The notes under the pieces: model-generated
Databases searched by the model: none
Seen by the model: the letters and a program-made list of their open reading frames with translations, nothing else
What the model was told of the DNA's origin: nothing
Made by a program: the position numbers and the translations under genes
Shown here: one piece after another, positions 37,038 to 45,626 of the stretch
How the letters are laid out: each line of letters opens with the position of its first letter
Numbering within the stretch: the first letter of the stretch is position 1
Source of the DNA: Desmospora activa DSM 45169
GTDB taxonomy: Bacteria > Bacillota > Bacilli > Thermoactinomycetales > DSM-45169
DNA length: 64,000 nucleotides
Direction: 5' to 3'
NCBI RefSeq assembly: GCF_003046315.1
Contig: NZ_PZZP01000001.1
Location: 2,418,001 to 2,482,000 of the forward strand

Positions 37038-37221
37038 AAAAAACCCCCTTAAGTTTACCATTTTGGAAATAGACCTATTTTTCACATTGTTTTACTTGAG
37101 ATCACAATATATCAATGATCACTTGGATTTACTAGTGTTCCCTAACTGATTTTCTCTGCCTTCATTCGGTCATTAGCTTATTTCTATCTCAAAATAACTT
37201 ACTCATTGTTCCTCCTTATAT

Positions 37222-37257
37222 AAAAGAAGCTGCTAACAAAAGTAAGCAGCTTCTTTT
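37222..37257 (-). terminator. Hairpin terminator after the RHS gene
   Basis: AAAAGAAGCTGCT/AGCAGCTTCTTTT form a 13-bp stem with a 10-nt loop, 50 bp past the RHS stop. T-rich arms would support termination in either direction. Confidence 0.65.
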
Positions 37258-37306
37258 GATAGCCATAATCATTTTTTATTTTTCTTTCTTACTTCACAAA
37301 GATTCT

Positions 37307-40300
37307 TTATACACAATAGCGAGAGCCTATTTTTATAAAATACCACCTTGCTCGGACTGCAAAATTATAACCTCTTCTGCTTTTATAATAACCATACTTT
37401 ATAGCTACATTAAGGCATCTAACAAGAGATCTATCACAACTGCATTTATAAAAACCTTTGCCTTTATAACAGTTATCATGTCCCATACAACATGCATCAA
37501 CCCCATCTAAGGCCTTTCGACTATTGGACCATCTAGCTGGTCCACAATGATAACCATAGTTAATTAGCCAATGATTTTGGTATATTCTACTCAGCTTTTT
37601 TTTCAAACTACGTGAGATGTTACCATCAGGATCAACATTTATAATTGGATTATTGTAACCATATGTGTATCTGTTTAGGCTTATTGGCTGAATTTCAAAT
37701 CCAATAAAACTGTCTCGGGATAAAAACCTTCCGACCTGTGAGTTGTAATATCTATTTTGAAGGTAATATAATCCCGACTCCTTATCATACCGATACCCCG
37801 CATATCGATACGGGTTCTCTATACTCCCCGTTTCCTTCAACAGATTCCCAAAGGCATCATACTCATACTTTGCTACTTCCGTTCCAGTAGACTCAGTAAG
37901 GGCTATTACATCCCCACGATAGTTGGTTTGGTAGTAGTATGTCTTTCCACCCCGTGTCATGCTGACTAGTTCGTTATTTGCCCCATAAGTGTAGCTGGCT
38001 ACGATTTGGTTGTTTTGGTTCGTTTCATAGGTGACGTTCTTATTCTCATCATAATGAAACGTCAACGTCGTTGAGCCCATCGTCATTGTCTTTCGCATGC
38101 CGTCGGCCCGATAGGTATAGGAGGCGATCGTCTTATCGCCTTCCTTCACAGCAATAAGGCGGTTTTCGGCATCATAGACATAGTTATGCTTGCCGTCGCT
38201 TGTCAGGTTGCCGTTTTTGTCATAGATATAAGCTTGGCCGTCCACTTTGGTCAACTGATCGGCATCATCGTAGGTGTAGATCGTGGTGGTTATAGTTCCA
38301 TCCTTGGTTACTTTTTTGGTCAGACGATTACCGGTGGCATCGTAAGTATATTCCATCACCGTTCCATCCGGACGGGTTTCCTTGGTCAGCTGCTCCAGTT
38401 CGTCATACATATACGTTATGGTACCCTTAGAATCCTTAATCTGGGTGATGTTACCCTTATTGTTGTAGGTGTAAGTATAGGATTCTTTTTGCTCCCCGTT
38501 TTTATCCAAGACAACTTGCTGCACGAGGTCACTGGCACCGTTGTAGTAGAAGAGGCTGACTGAACCGTCTTCATTCTTCCGGCTGACAAAACGATCATTC
38601 TCGTCGTATGTGTAGATGGCACGATTTTTACTATTTTCTTTAACATGAGTGACTTGAAGATTTTCATTAAAGTCGAAACCTTGGGTGACTGTCGTACTAT
38701 CAGCGGTTAATTTTTGTTCTGTAACATTACCGTTTTTATCATAGATATATTCAGTTTGGTTGTCATTAGGTTCCTTTACTGTCTTAACTTTATTATTTTC
38801 GTCATAGGTGAAGGTGATAGACTGTTTCTTGGATTCATCCGTCTCTTTCGTGACATTGCCGTTGGGATCATATTCAAAGGAATACCTCTTCTCTCCATTG
38901 TAAGAGACAGCGACCTGCCGATCGATGGCGTCATAATCATATGTTATTGTATTCCCGTTGGGCTGGGACATCTTTGTTAAATTGCCGTTTAGATCGTGAG
39001 TGAAAAGGACAGATTCACCCATTGCGTCAATGGATTTTCGTACCTGGTCTTGTTCGTTGTATTCATAGATGGTTTCTTTGCCGTGGCCGTTAATAACCTT
39101 GGTTTTATTACCGTTGCCGTCATAAGTGTAGCTGGTTTCATTTTTTTTGGGGTCGATTACTTTAGTAAGACGATCTAAACCATCGTAGCTGAAGGTGGTG
39201 GTGTCAGCCCCTTGTTTCTCACTAGTCTGGTTGCCCACCGTGTCATATCCTGACTCAATGACGCGTCCTTCTGAATCGGTAATTTTGGTTTGATAGTTTT
39301 TGTCGCTGTCGTATCCGTACTTCGTGGTAATTGAACCGGGAATCACTTTAGCAGTGTCGAACCAAGCTCTCCCACCGTCTTGTTCGCTAAATTGGTAAAA
39401 TACACGGATGCGGTCAAAGGATTTCGTTGTTTTAATCTCACGGGCAAGATGTTGCCAATCGTGGGATTTGAACTTATCAAAATGATAGGTGAAGGTCTCC
39501 TGCTCCATCGAACCCAAATAGGTTCTGACAATGTAGCCATAAATGCCACCGTTAGGATCAGGCTTTTCCACCTTGGAAAAACCGGAGATGGTAAAGACAG
39601 CTCCCACATTCCCCTTGATGGGAATATCCTGGTAGATGGATTTATATACACCCTTCTCTCCGACCAATCGAACTGATCGTTGCCCCGTATGGGCATCGGT
39701 GGTAACCAGGGTATCGGAGGAGCCAGTCAAGGGTGACATAAACCAGCCGTCGGGAATAGAAGCATTCTGAGCGTTGGGCCGTTCCATGCCGGAGTTTTCA
39801 AGGAGGTTGTACCCGCCAAGGAAACCTTCTTCCAGCTGCAGTCCGTCAAAACGATAGGTTCCCGCAATTTGGCCGTTGTTATGGAAAGCGTAGGCTCGTA
39901 CTCGAAGCTTGATGGTGTTAGCCGGAAATGCTCCCGCTTCTGCCGCCGCATGTAAACGAATGGGCCCTTGGGTGCCGCTGATTTCATTGGACTTGATCCG
40001 ACCAGTGATGCGGTCTTCGTTATCATAGCCTGTAATCTGGATGCCGGCTTTCCCCTGTGCATTTACCACTTGTACGATTCCACTGGCAAAATAGCTCTGG
40101 TTCGAATCATAGCGGATCGTATAGTTGCTGCCACTACCGATCAAGGTATCTTCAGTCGGGTTGACGATCTCGATCTTCTTATCCCCTAAAGTTACCCCGT
40201 TTACCGTTAGCCCGCCGTTGGTCCAGCGGACTGCGGTTGAATCGGACGGGAATTGATACCACCCATCCGCCAGGCTGCCACTCCCCTTCTCTAGGCTACC

Positions 40301-41926
40301 GTTACGAGCTAAGTTTACTCCTGGGCTCATAGCGGTAGTTTCTTCGATCACTTTTCCGTAACCATCGTAGATCATCGCCGAAGATTTGGTTAAGGGGTCT
40401 GTAGTAGAAGTTTTGTTGCTTTCATCGTCATATTCGTTGGTGGTAGTGTTTCCTTCTGGATCCGTATCCCTGATAAGGTTGTTGTTTTCATCGTATTCCG
40501 TCGTCGATTTTTCATTGAGCGGATTGGTAATGCTAGTTAGATTGCCGTTATCGTCGTAGGTATAATGGTAGGTAGCATTACTGTTGATCGCAATAGTATT
40601 AGCGTCCTTTCGGCTAATCATCTCGTTTTTATCGTTATATTCAAATGTTTGCTTGACGTTTAACCCGATAGGATCCTGGGTGATTTGAACGACATTAGCG
40701 TATTCGTTATGGGTGTAGACGGTCTTGGTTCCCTTGGGGTTGGTGACGGTCGTGATTTTGTTGGTAGTGTCGTACTGGAACGAGGTGGTGGCTTCTTTTT
40801 TCTCTCCGCCGATAGTAACCCGTTGGGAAAGCTGCTTCACCCGATCTTCGCTGTCGTATTCCACCGTTTTATCGTTGCCGTTGGGATCCTTAATCGACGT
40901 CAGATTGTGATCAGTATCATATCCGTAAGTGACAGTAGATAAGGTTTTATCGCCAGCATCCTTCTTAGTTACGGTTTTAAGATTGCCAGCCGTATCATAG
41001 GTGTATTCCGTTGTGCGATTGGCCGGATCGGTCACTTTGGTGACGCGGTTGCTGGTGTTAAAAGTAAGGTTCACTTTTCGTCCAGAAGCATCGGTGATAC
41101 TTGTGGGATTACTTCCCGTATAGCTGATGGTCGTCTTGTTGTTGTTAGCATCGGTGATCGAGGTCAGACGACCGGTGGTGTTAAACTGGTATTTCGTCTG
41201 GTCCTTATCTTCCAGGGTATAGCCACTTTTTTTCGTCAGCTCAAAGTGGATTCCCGGTGGTGCCTGATAAGTGCCGTCACCGTTAGGGATAAAGGTATGG
41301 GTGGTCCCGTCTCCATCGGTGTAAAGTAGTGGACCGTGGCCATTGTCGGTGATGCGCTGCTCAATGTTAGAAGTCCAACCATAGCCAAAGATCCCGCTTT
41401 CGGTAGAGCGACTGTTGTAGGCCCGTTCCACGGATGCTGGAATCCCACGACCCTGAATACTGACATCATATGTGGTAGAACAATCACAAAGGAAAAAATT
41501 ACCATTATAGGTATTCACATTGGAATCCACAGTGGTCCAGAACTCTTCTTTGCCCAAGGGGTCAATATTATAAGTAATCGTCAACTTAGGCCGTAGACTG
41601 TTGTCAGTGTAGTCGCTGGACCAATAGGACTTGCGGTTGTTGCTCTCAGTAGCGTGACGAAGGGAGACCCCATAGTTGGGAGCTTCACCGCTATACCACT
41701 GCCGTGCCAGATCGGTCAGGTAAAAGTCCACCCACCCAGGTCCGCCTACGGTTTGATTGGATATGGCTGCTCCAACAGCCGGTTGATTCCTCCAGGTAAC
41801 AGTTGAAGAGCTCCAATACTCCGTAACGGGATGGAGATTTTCCCGTTCAGGTGTCGTGTCCGCATTCACCTGATAGAGACTAAATTTGGCCGACTGAATT
41901 TTAGCACTGCTTAATAGCGGCTCCAA
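37307..41926 (-). CDS. RHS repeat protein with C-terminal phospholipase A2-like domain (main intact frame of the broken wapA)
   Basis: 1539 codons from the first possible start (TTG) after the frameshift. It lacks its own signal peptide and ribosome site, so secretion would fail unless the frameshift is bypassed. RHS/YD repeats fill about residues 150-1400 with a beta-sandwich insert at about 530-870. The PLA2-like tip spans about 1451-1539 with catalytic His1483-Asp1484 and eleven Cys. PLA2 tips would attack membrane phospholipids of a neighbour. Confidence 0.75.
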   Translation of the reverse strand: MEPLLSSAKIQSAKFSLYQVNADTTPERENLHPVTEYWSSSTVTWRNQPAVGAAISNQTVGGPGWVDFYLTDLARQWYSGEAPNYGVSLRHATESNNRKSYWSSDYTDNSLRPKLTITYNIDPLGKEEFWTTVDSNVNTYNGNFFLCDCSTTYDVSIQGRGIPASVERAYNSRSTESGIFGYGWTSNIEQRITDNGHGPLLYTDGDGTTHTFIPNGDGTYQAPPGIHFELTKKSGYTLEDKDQTKYQFNTTGRLTSITDANNNKTTISYTGSNPTSITDASGRKVNLTFNTSNRVTKVTDPANRTTEYTYDTAGNLKTVTKKDAGDKTLSTVTYGYDTDHNLTSIKDPNGNDKTVEYDSEDRVKQLSQRVTIGGEKKEATTSFQYDTTNKITTVTNPKGTKTVYTHNEYANVVQITQDPIGLNVKQTFEYNDKNEMISRKDANTIAINSNATYHYTYDDNGNLTSITNPLNEKSTTEYDENNNLIRDTDPEGNTTTNEYDDESNKTSTTDPLTKSSAMIYDGYGKVIEETTAMSPGVNLARNGSLEKGSGSLADGWYQFPSDSTAVRWTNGGLTVNGVTLGDKKIEIVNPTEDTLIGSGSNYTIRYDSNQSYFASGIVQVVNAQGKAGIQITGYDNEDRITGRIKSNEISGTQGPIRLHAAAEAGAFPANTIKLRVRAYAFHNNGQIAGTYRFDGLQLEEGFLGGYNLLENSGMERPNAQNASIPDGWFMSPLTGSSDTLVTTDAHTGQRSVRLVGEKGVYKSIYQDIPIKGNVGAVFTISGFSKVEKPDPNGGIYGYIVRTYLGSMEQETFTYHFDKFKSHDWQHLAREIKTTKSFDRIRVFYQFSEQDGGRAWFDTAKVIPGSITTKYGYDSDKNYQTKITDSEGRVIESGYDTVGNQTSEKQGADTTTFSYDGLDRLTKVIDPKKNETSYTYDGNGNKTKVINGHGKETIYEYNEQDQVRKSIDAMGESVLFTHDLNGNLTKMSQPNGNTITYDYDAIDRQVAVSYNGEKRYSFEYDPNGNVTKETDESKKQSITFTYDENNKVKTVKEPNDNQTEYIYDKNGNVTEQKLTADSTTVTQGFDFNENLQVTHVKENSKNRAIYTYDENDRFVSRKNEDGSVSLFYYNGASDLVQQVVLDKNGEQKESYTYTYNNKGNITQIKDSKGTITYMYDELEQLTKETRPDGTVMEYTYDATGNRLTKKVTKDGTITTTIYTYDDADQLTKVDGQAYIYDKNGNLTSDGKHNYVYDAENRLIAVKEGDKTIASYTYRADGMRKTMTMGSTTLTFHYDENKNVTYETNQNNQIVASYTYGANNELVSMTRGGKTYYYQTNYRGDVIALTESTGTEVAKYEYDAFGNLLKETGSIENPYRYAGYRYDKESGLYYLQNRYYNSQVGRFLSRDSFIGFEIQPISLNRYTYGYNNPIINVDPDGNISRSLKKKLSRIYQNHWLINYGYHCGPARWSNSRKALDGVDACCMGHDNCYKGKGFYKCSCDRSLVRCLNVAIKYGYYKSRRGYNFAVRARWYFIKIGSRYCV

Positions 41927-41991
41927 GGCAAATTTGATGAAAGATCGACTGATGCCGTGATCAGGGTTATTTCCGACTGTCAGATACGTGG

Positions 41992-42648
41992 TTAATTGGT
42001 AGTTTTTATCTTTTCTTTTTCATCCTTGCTTCCAACAAAACTGTCGTAGGTTTTGTATTTACCCTGGATGACGATGGAGGGGTCCACCCGGACCGGATAT
42101 GCCCGCTCCGGATCTTGCAACCATTCTTGGTCCAGGCTAAGATCTAAAAACGTTTGGTTGCCCTCTTCGCGGATCGTAAACTGAATGTTGTCCGAGTATC
42201 GGAGATTATCATCTATCATAAAAGGGCGGGGAATGGTGAAAACGGCTTTACCCTTTGCATCCAAAAAGTCAATCGAGCCGTCTTTTTGCGGCTTCGCTTC
42301 CACTCCTTCGGTATTCAAGGTCATGGTAAAAGACTTGCGTTTTCCGTCATAGGAGTGGAGAACCCATTCTTCTTTTACACTGGTGTTGCCTGTATGGTAC
42401 ACCAGGTCGACATTGGGAAAGACCGACGGATAGGAGACCTGGTTATCTTCATGAACAGCATCGACTTCTTTTCCCTCAACCAACCCAAAATCTACGTACG
42501 CTTCATTCAGCTGAAATCGCACCAATTTTGAGGCCGTGCTTTTATTGGCAAAGCCGATACGGTACTCGTTCTCCTTATTTTCCAGGAGGAGTTCGTCATC
42601 GAGAGCCGACTGGCGGGATACCGGCTCGATCTCGTTGTCGATATCCAC
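41992..42648 (-). CDS. Middle fragment of the broken wapA-like gene
   Basis: 218 codons starting directly after the in-frame TGA. The content (EYRIGFANKSTASKLVRFQ, YPSVFPNVDLVYHTGNTSVK) matches the N-terminal region of WapA/RHS wall proteins. It ends at a frameshift-created TAA (KIKTTN). It is unlikely to be made separately: no ribosome site precedes it. Confidence 0.6.
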   Translation of the reverse strand: MDIDNEIEPVSRQSALDDELLLENKENEYRIGFANKSTASKLVRFQLNEAYVDFGLVEGKEVDAVHEDNQVSYPSVFPNVDLVYHTGNTSVKEEWVLHSYDGKRKSFTMTLNTEGVEAKPQKDGSIDFLDAKGKAVFTIPRPFMIDDNLRYSDNIQFTIREEGNQTFLDLSLDQEWLQDPERAYPVRVDPSIVIQGKYKTYDSFVGSKDEKEKIKTTN

Positions 42649-42906
42649 TCACTCGCCCTTTTTCTCCACATGGATCGGTTCCAAATACTCTTCCAATATG
42701 TATTCGTCACCTTTTTTAAAGGTTTTCGAATACTGTGTTCGTAAGTCAAGCAGTTCCTGTTTTGTATTCTCCTTTTTCGTCGTTGTATTTTCCTCTTTTG
42801 CCGCCGCGTAAGCCAACTGGTAATCGGGTATTAGCAATGAACCCAACATGGCAATGATTACGAGGATTGAAATCCAGGAAAGCTTTTTCGTTGTGCTTTG
42901 AGACAC
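42649..42906 (-). CDS. N-terminal fragment of the broken wapA-like gene (signal peptide)
   Basis: 85 codons. GTG start after GAGGAGAAAG; a signal peptide with hydrophobic core ISILVIIAMLGSLLIPDY; then a charged linker and EEYLEPIHVEKKGE, the segment that precedes the RHS part in WapA-like proteins. It ends at the TGA that replaces a conserved Trp codon. Only this piece has translation and secretion signals. Confidence 0.6.
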   Translation of the reverse strand: MSQSTTKKLSWISILVIIAMLGSLLIPDYQLAYAAAKEENTTTKKENTKQELLDLRTQYSKTFKKGDEYILEEYLEPIHVEKKGE

Positions 42907-43335
42907 GCTTCTTTCTCCTCTCTGATATTCAATTGTGATCGATGGGTAAGACTGGGTATGATTGAATGAGATTGGGTTTTATTTTCCTTTTATTACCCAT
43001 AAATACAACATTGTTAAATTTAATTCCAGCATCAAGAAATGAAAAATTTGCCTCATTTTAAGGCAAAGATTTATATTCGACGGATTCCGACGCTTTCCTC
43101 CTGCAAAAGAAATATTTTTTGCTTAAAATGAACTACTTATTTTGATCGTTACACATCATCGCGATTTTACACCAATCAAGAACTCCCCACTAAACAGCCA
43201 CCAAAACCAAAATAACCGACCTTCTCTATGAAAGGTCGGTTTATTTCTGCGTTCCAAAAAGGATCATCGATCGGTTTAGTGGAAAGTATTTTTGTTCAAT
43301 GGATTGTCATATCCGGCTCAAGGGGAGGAATTGCG
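42907..43335. other. Gene-free region between the RHS gene and the membrane protein gene
   Basis: AT-rich. The hairpin AACCGACCTT/AAGGTCGGTT at 43214-43241 has T/A-rich flanks and may stop transcripts from either side. The plus-strand frame is open from 43228 but overlaps this hairpin and has no ribosome site. The RHS promoter must lie within, but was not fixed. Confidence 0.3.
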
Positions 43336-44457
43336 GTGGTGTTGGTACGTGGAAAGCACATATTGTACCTATGGCTGTTGATGTTAATCTTATTGCCGGT
43401 TGAGGTTGATGCCAACGGTGGCCCTGTGAGGGGTGAGCCACAAGCGACTGGAGAAATTTGGTTTGATTCCAACTCCGGGATTGTACTAGAAGAGGAAACC
43501 GTTCGTTTCCATATGAATAAAGAGGCCTTCACCAACATTCGGCAAGGGCGGACAGCGGTGGAAGTGAGATACCGTTTAAAGAATACCTTAGATCAGCAGA
43601 GACATATTCAAATGTTTTTCCTTGCCCCAGGTAATGCTGAATCCCTTCCGGAATTTCATAAAGAGTTGAAAAATGCAAACTTCCAAGTGACACAAGATGG
43701 TGAACATCTCCCAATAAAAAAGCCCCAGGTGGTTCACCCGCAAGAGTGGGAACCGCAAGAACCGGAAAATGGGATCGACTCCTCACAGAAGGGGGCAATG
43801 GATTTTCCAGAATATATCACGGATCCTCATCATCCGCTTGGAGTACAAATCCCCTTGTCATTCCAACCAGGAGAATCCACCCAGATCCATATCCGGTATC
43901 GTGACCCTGTCGCTTATCATGAAGCCGGTCAAGTCAGCCCGGCCCTCTCCCACTTATACTATCTCACCCCTGCTCGTTATTGGGAAGGAGAGCCACACGT
44001 CCGCTTGGAAATCATTTTGCCACGGGGGAAATATGATGTCGCTTCCAACCTTCCTTTAAAGCAGGAGGGATCAATTTTTTTTACTACATTTGATACACTT
44101 CCTGCACAAGAATGGTACTTTTCCGTTGTCGACCGTGAGCGGCTGTTGTTTTACACCAACACCCCATGGAAACATAATTGGTTCATTGCGTGCATGATCT
44201 GGGCGATTAGTGCTGTGCTGTTCTGGCTCCGCTCCAGCCTGCGTCAACCATGGATCGGATGGCTTCCGTATCCTCTCGCAGTGGTATTGTTGATCATTTT
44301 TGTGCAAAAAGCGGCGGAGTATCCGTTGAATGGCTTTTTATTACCACTTATATATCTGGCGGTGGTCGGGATAATTTATTTGGTTGATCGAGGCTTTAAA
44401 TATATGGATAGTAATCGAATCAATCCAGGTACACAACCGTCACGGCCAACGGGGTAG
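43336..44457 (+). CDS. Membrane-anchored exported protein of unknown function
   Basis: 373 residues. GTG at 43336 follows AGGGGAGG with 7-nt spacing. Signal peptide (ILYLWLLMLILLPVEVDA), then about 270 residues outside, rich in beta strands (VRYRLKNTLDQQRHIQMFFL, FQPGESTQIHIRYRDPV), then three membrane helices near the C-terminus (WFIACMIWAISAVLFWL; LAVVLLIIF; FLLPLIYLAVVGIIYLV). The layout of an outside domain with a C-terminal membrane bundle recalls sensor or assembly proteins, but no family was recognised. Confidence 0.7.
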   Translation: MVLVRGKHILYLWLLMLILLPVEVDANGGPVRGEPQATGEIWFDSNSGIVLEEETVRFHMNKEAFTNIRQGRTAVEVRYRLKNTLDQQRHIQMFFLAPGNAESLPEFHKELKNANFQVTQDGEHLPIKKPQVVHPQEWEPQEPENGIDSSQKGAMDFPEYITDPHHPLGVQIPLSFQPGESTQIHIRYRDPVAYHEAGQVSPALSHLYYLTPARYWEGEPHVRLEIILPRGKYDVASNLPLKQEGSIFFTTFDTLPAQEWYFSVVDRERLLFYTNTPWKHNWFIACMIWAISAVLFWLRSSLRQPWIGWLPYPLAVVLLIIFVQKAAEYPLNGFLLPLIYLAVVGIIYLVDRGFKYMDSNRINPGTQPSRPTG

Positions 44458-44540
44458 AACCTTCCAGTCTAAACAGCAGTGAAGTTTCTAAGGGTTTCCG
44501 CTAAACTCAATCAAACAAGAACGATCCCCAAAATATCCCC

Positions 44541-45626
44541 TCAAATCACCTCAAGAGTGTCATTATCCGGTAATGGTTCAAACGGGGCATGCGGCTCAGC
44601 CTGATACCAGTAGGCAACAGATGCGATATCGTCCTGAAGTGGCAAATACCGTTGATTCGAACGCCAGCCAAGGGCCTGGATCGTCACCCGTAAATCTTCT
44701 TCAAACCGGATCGGGTCCATGATGTGCCAACGATACATGCCAAATCGTTGTTGACTGCGATATAAGCCGTCCGGTTTGATCACTTGGTGAAGGCCGAGAA
44801 ATGGCGTGGAAAACAAGCCATACTCGCCTTGGGGATGTTCAAAGTTCCACGCCCCGCCAAAATAATCTTCTGTACCGGTTCCACATATGGTCGGAAATTG
44901 TTGATCCCCATCCAGATAAAACTTGATCTCCCCTTCCCCCCACCAGCCGGTATTGTTTACTTGCCAAGCGAGATAGGTGCCGACATAATGCCCTTTTCCT
45001 CTGACACCGTCCAAAATGGTATGGGTGTCTTTATATTTTACCGGATTGCTTCGCCGCCACTGGGCATGAAAATAGGCAGCATCTTCCGGTACATCGGTCA
45101 AGGTGTAATCGATTTGATAGTATAAGACCACTTTTTCCGGCATGCGGTTTTCAACCGTAATCTTCGCACTTTTGCGAAAGGGCAGCAGCCAGTAACTGTT
45201 CATCCCACCTGCTGGATTGACGGCAACCGGCAGTGAATTGACATTGCTTCTCTCGCACCAACCATTGCAAAAAAAGTCCCCCAGCGGTACTTCTACCGAC
45301 GGCTGTTCTTCGTCATCCCAATACATTCGCAGAATCAGATGACGCCAACTGTTGGGAAAACAGGTGAGCCAGATATGCTGGATGGCACCCGGTTCACGAA
45401 TCTCCGCCATGGTAAATACCGCTCCCGGTTCAATCTCAACAGAGGGAGATATTTTCCACCCTTGCCCCAGTTCGCGGGCACTATGAGCACCCGTTCCTTC
45501 TGTGGCCATTCCTCCTTTCCCTTTTTCACCGGTGAAATTTTCCGCACTGATCGACCGTGTTTTCGCATTGGAAAGTCGCACGAGGTTGCCTAAGCCCATA
45601 TCTAAGCCGTTGAATCGATTCATCAT
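44541..45626 (-). CDS. GH172 (DUF2961) glycosidase, probable exo-D-arabinofuranosidase
   Basis: About 361 residues, no signal peptide, so cytoplasmic. The N-terminus NGLDMGLGNLVRLSNAKTRS then SISAENFTGEKGKGG is the family hallmark. Glu residues in WWGEGEIKFY and CGTGTEDYFGG are the candidate catalytic pair. GH172 enzymes act on alpha-D-arabinofuranosides or the matching fructofuranosides (difructose dianhydride I). ATG at 45626 follows AAAGGGTG. It overlaps the 3' end of the DUF6259 gene by 101 bp. Last gene of the minus-strand arm of a proposed D-arabinan locus; DUF4185 and the arabinose-5-phosphate isomerase homolog favour D-arabinan over fructan. Confidence 0.85.
   Translation of the reverse strand: MMNRFNGLDMGLGNLVRLSNAKTRSISAENFTGEKGKGGMATEGTGAHSARELGQGWKISPSVEIEPGAVFTMAEIREPGAIQHIWLTCFPNSWRHLILRMYWDDEEQPSVEVPLGDFFCNGWCERSNVNSLPVAVNPAGGMNSYWLLPFRKSAKITVENRMPEKVVLYYQIDYTLTDVPEDAAYFHAQWRRSNPVKYKDTHTILDGVRGKGHYVGTYLAWQVNNTGWWGEGEIKFYLDGDQQFPTICGTGTEDYFGGAWNFEHPQGEYGLFSTPFLGLHQVIKPDGLYRSQQRFGMYRWHIMDPIRFEEDLRVTIQALGWRSNQRYLPLQDDIASVAYWYQAEPHAPFEPLPDNDTLEVI

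Larger units (their letters stand above)
37307..42906 (-). pseudogene. wapA: WapA-like RHS polymorphic toxin with phospholipase A2-type tip, broken in two places
   Basis: About 1866 codons in three pieces. Residues 1-85: GTG start after AGAGGAG and a signal peptide ending LAYAAA. An in-frame TGA (42649-42651) interrupts the conserved HVEKKGE-W-VDIDNEIEPV, so Trp became stop. Then a 218-codon part, ending at a frameshift near 41992-42010, where one extra A would restore KNYQLTTYLTVG. After that come a DNRLRE-like domain, many YDxxGN RHS repeats and the RHS core (YRYDKESGLYYLQNRYY, GRFLSRDS). The last about 89 residues are Cys-rich with YGYHCGP and DACCMGHDNCY, the calcium loop and catalytic His-Asp of phospholipase A2. 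Confidence 0.85.

Noticed and set aside
43228-43335. Upstream in-frame start (43228) for the membrane protein gene
   Set aside because: That ATG lies in a terminator-like hairpin without a ribosome site. The GTG at 43336 has a good site and begins a signal peptide.
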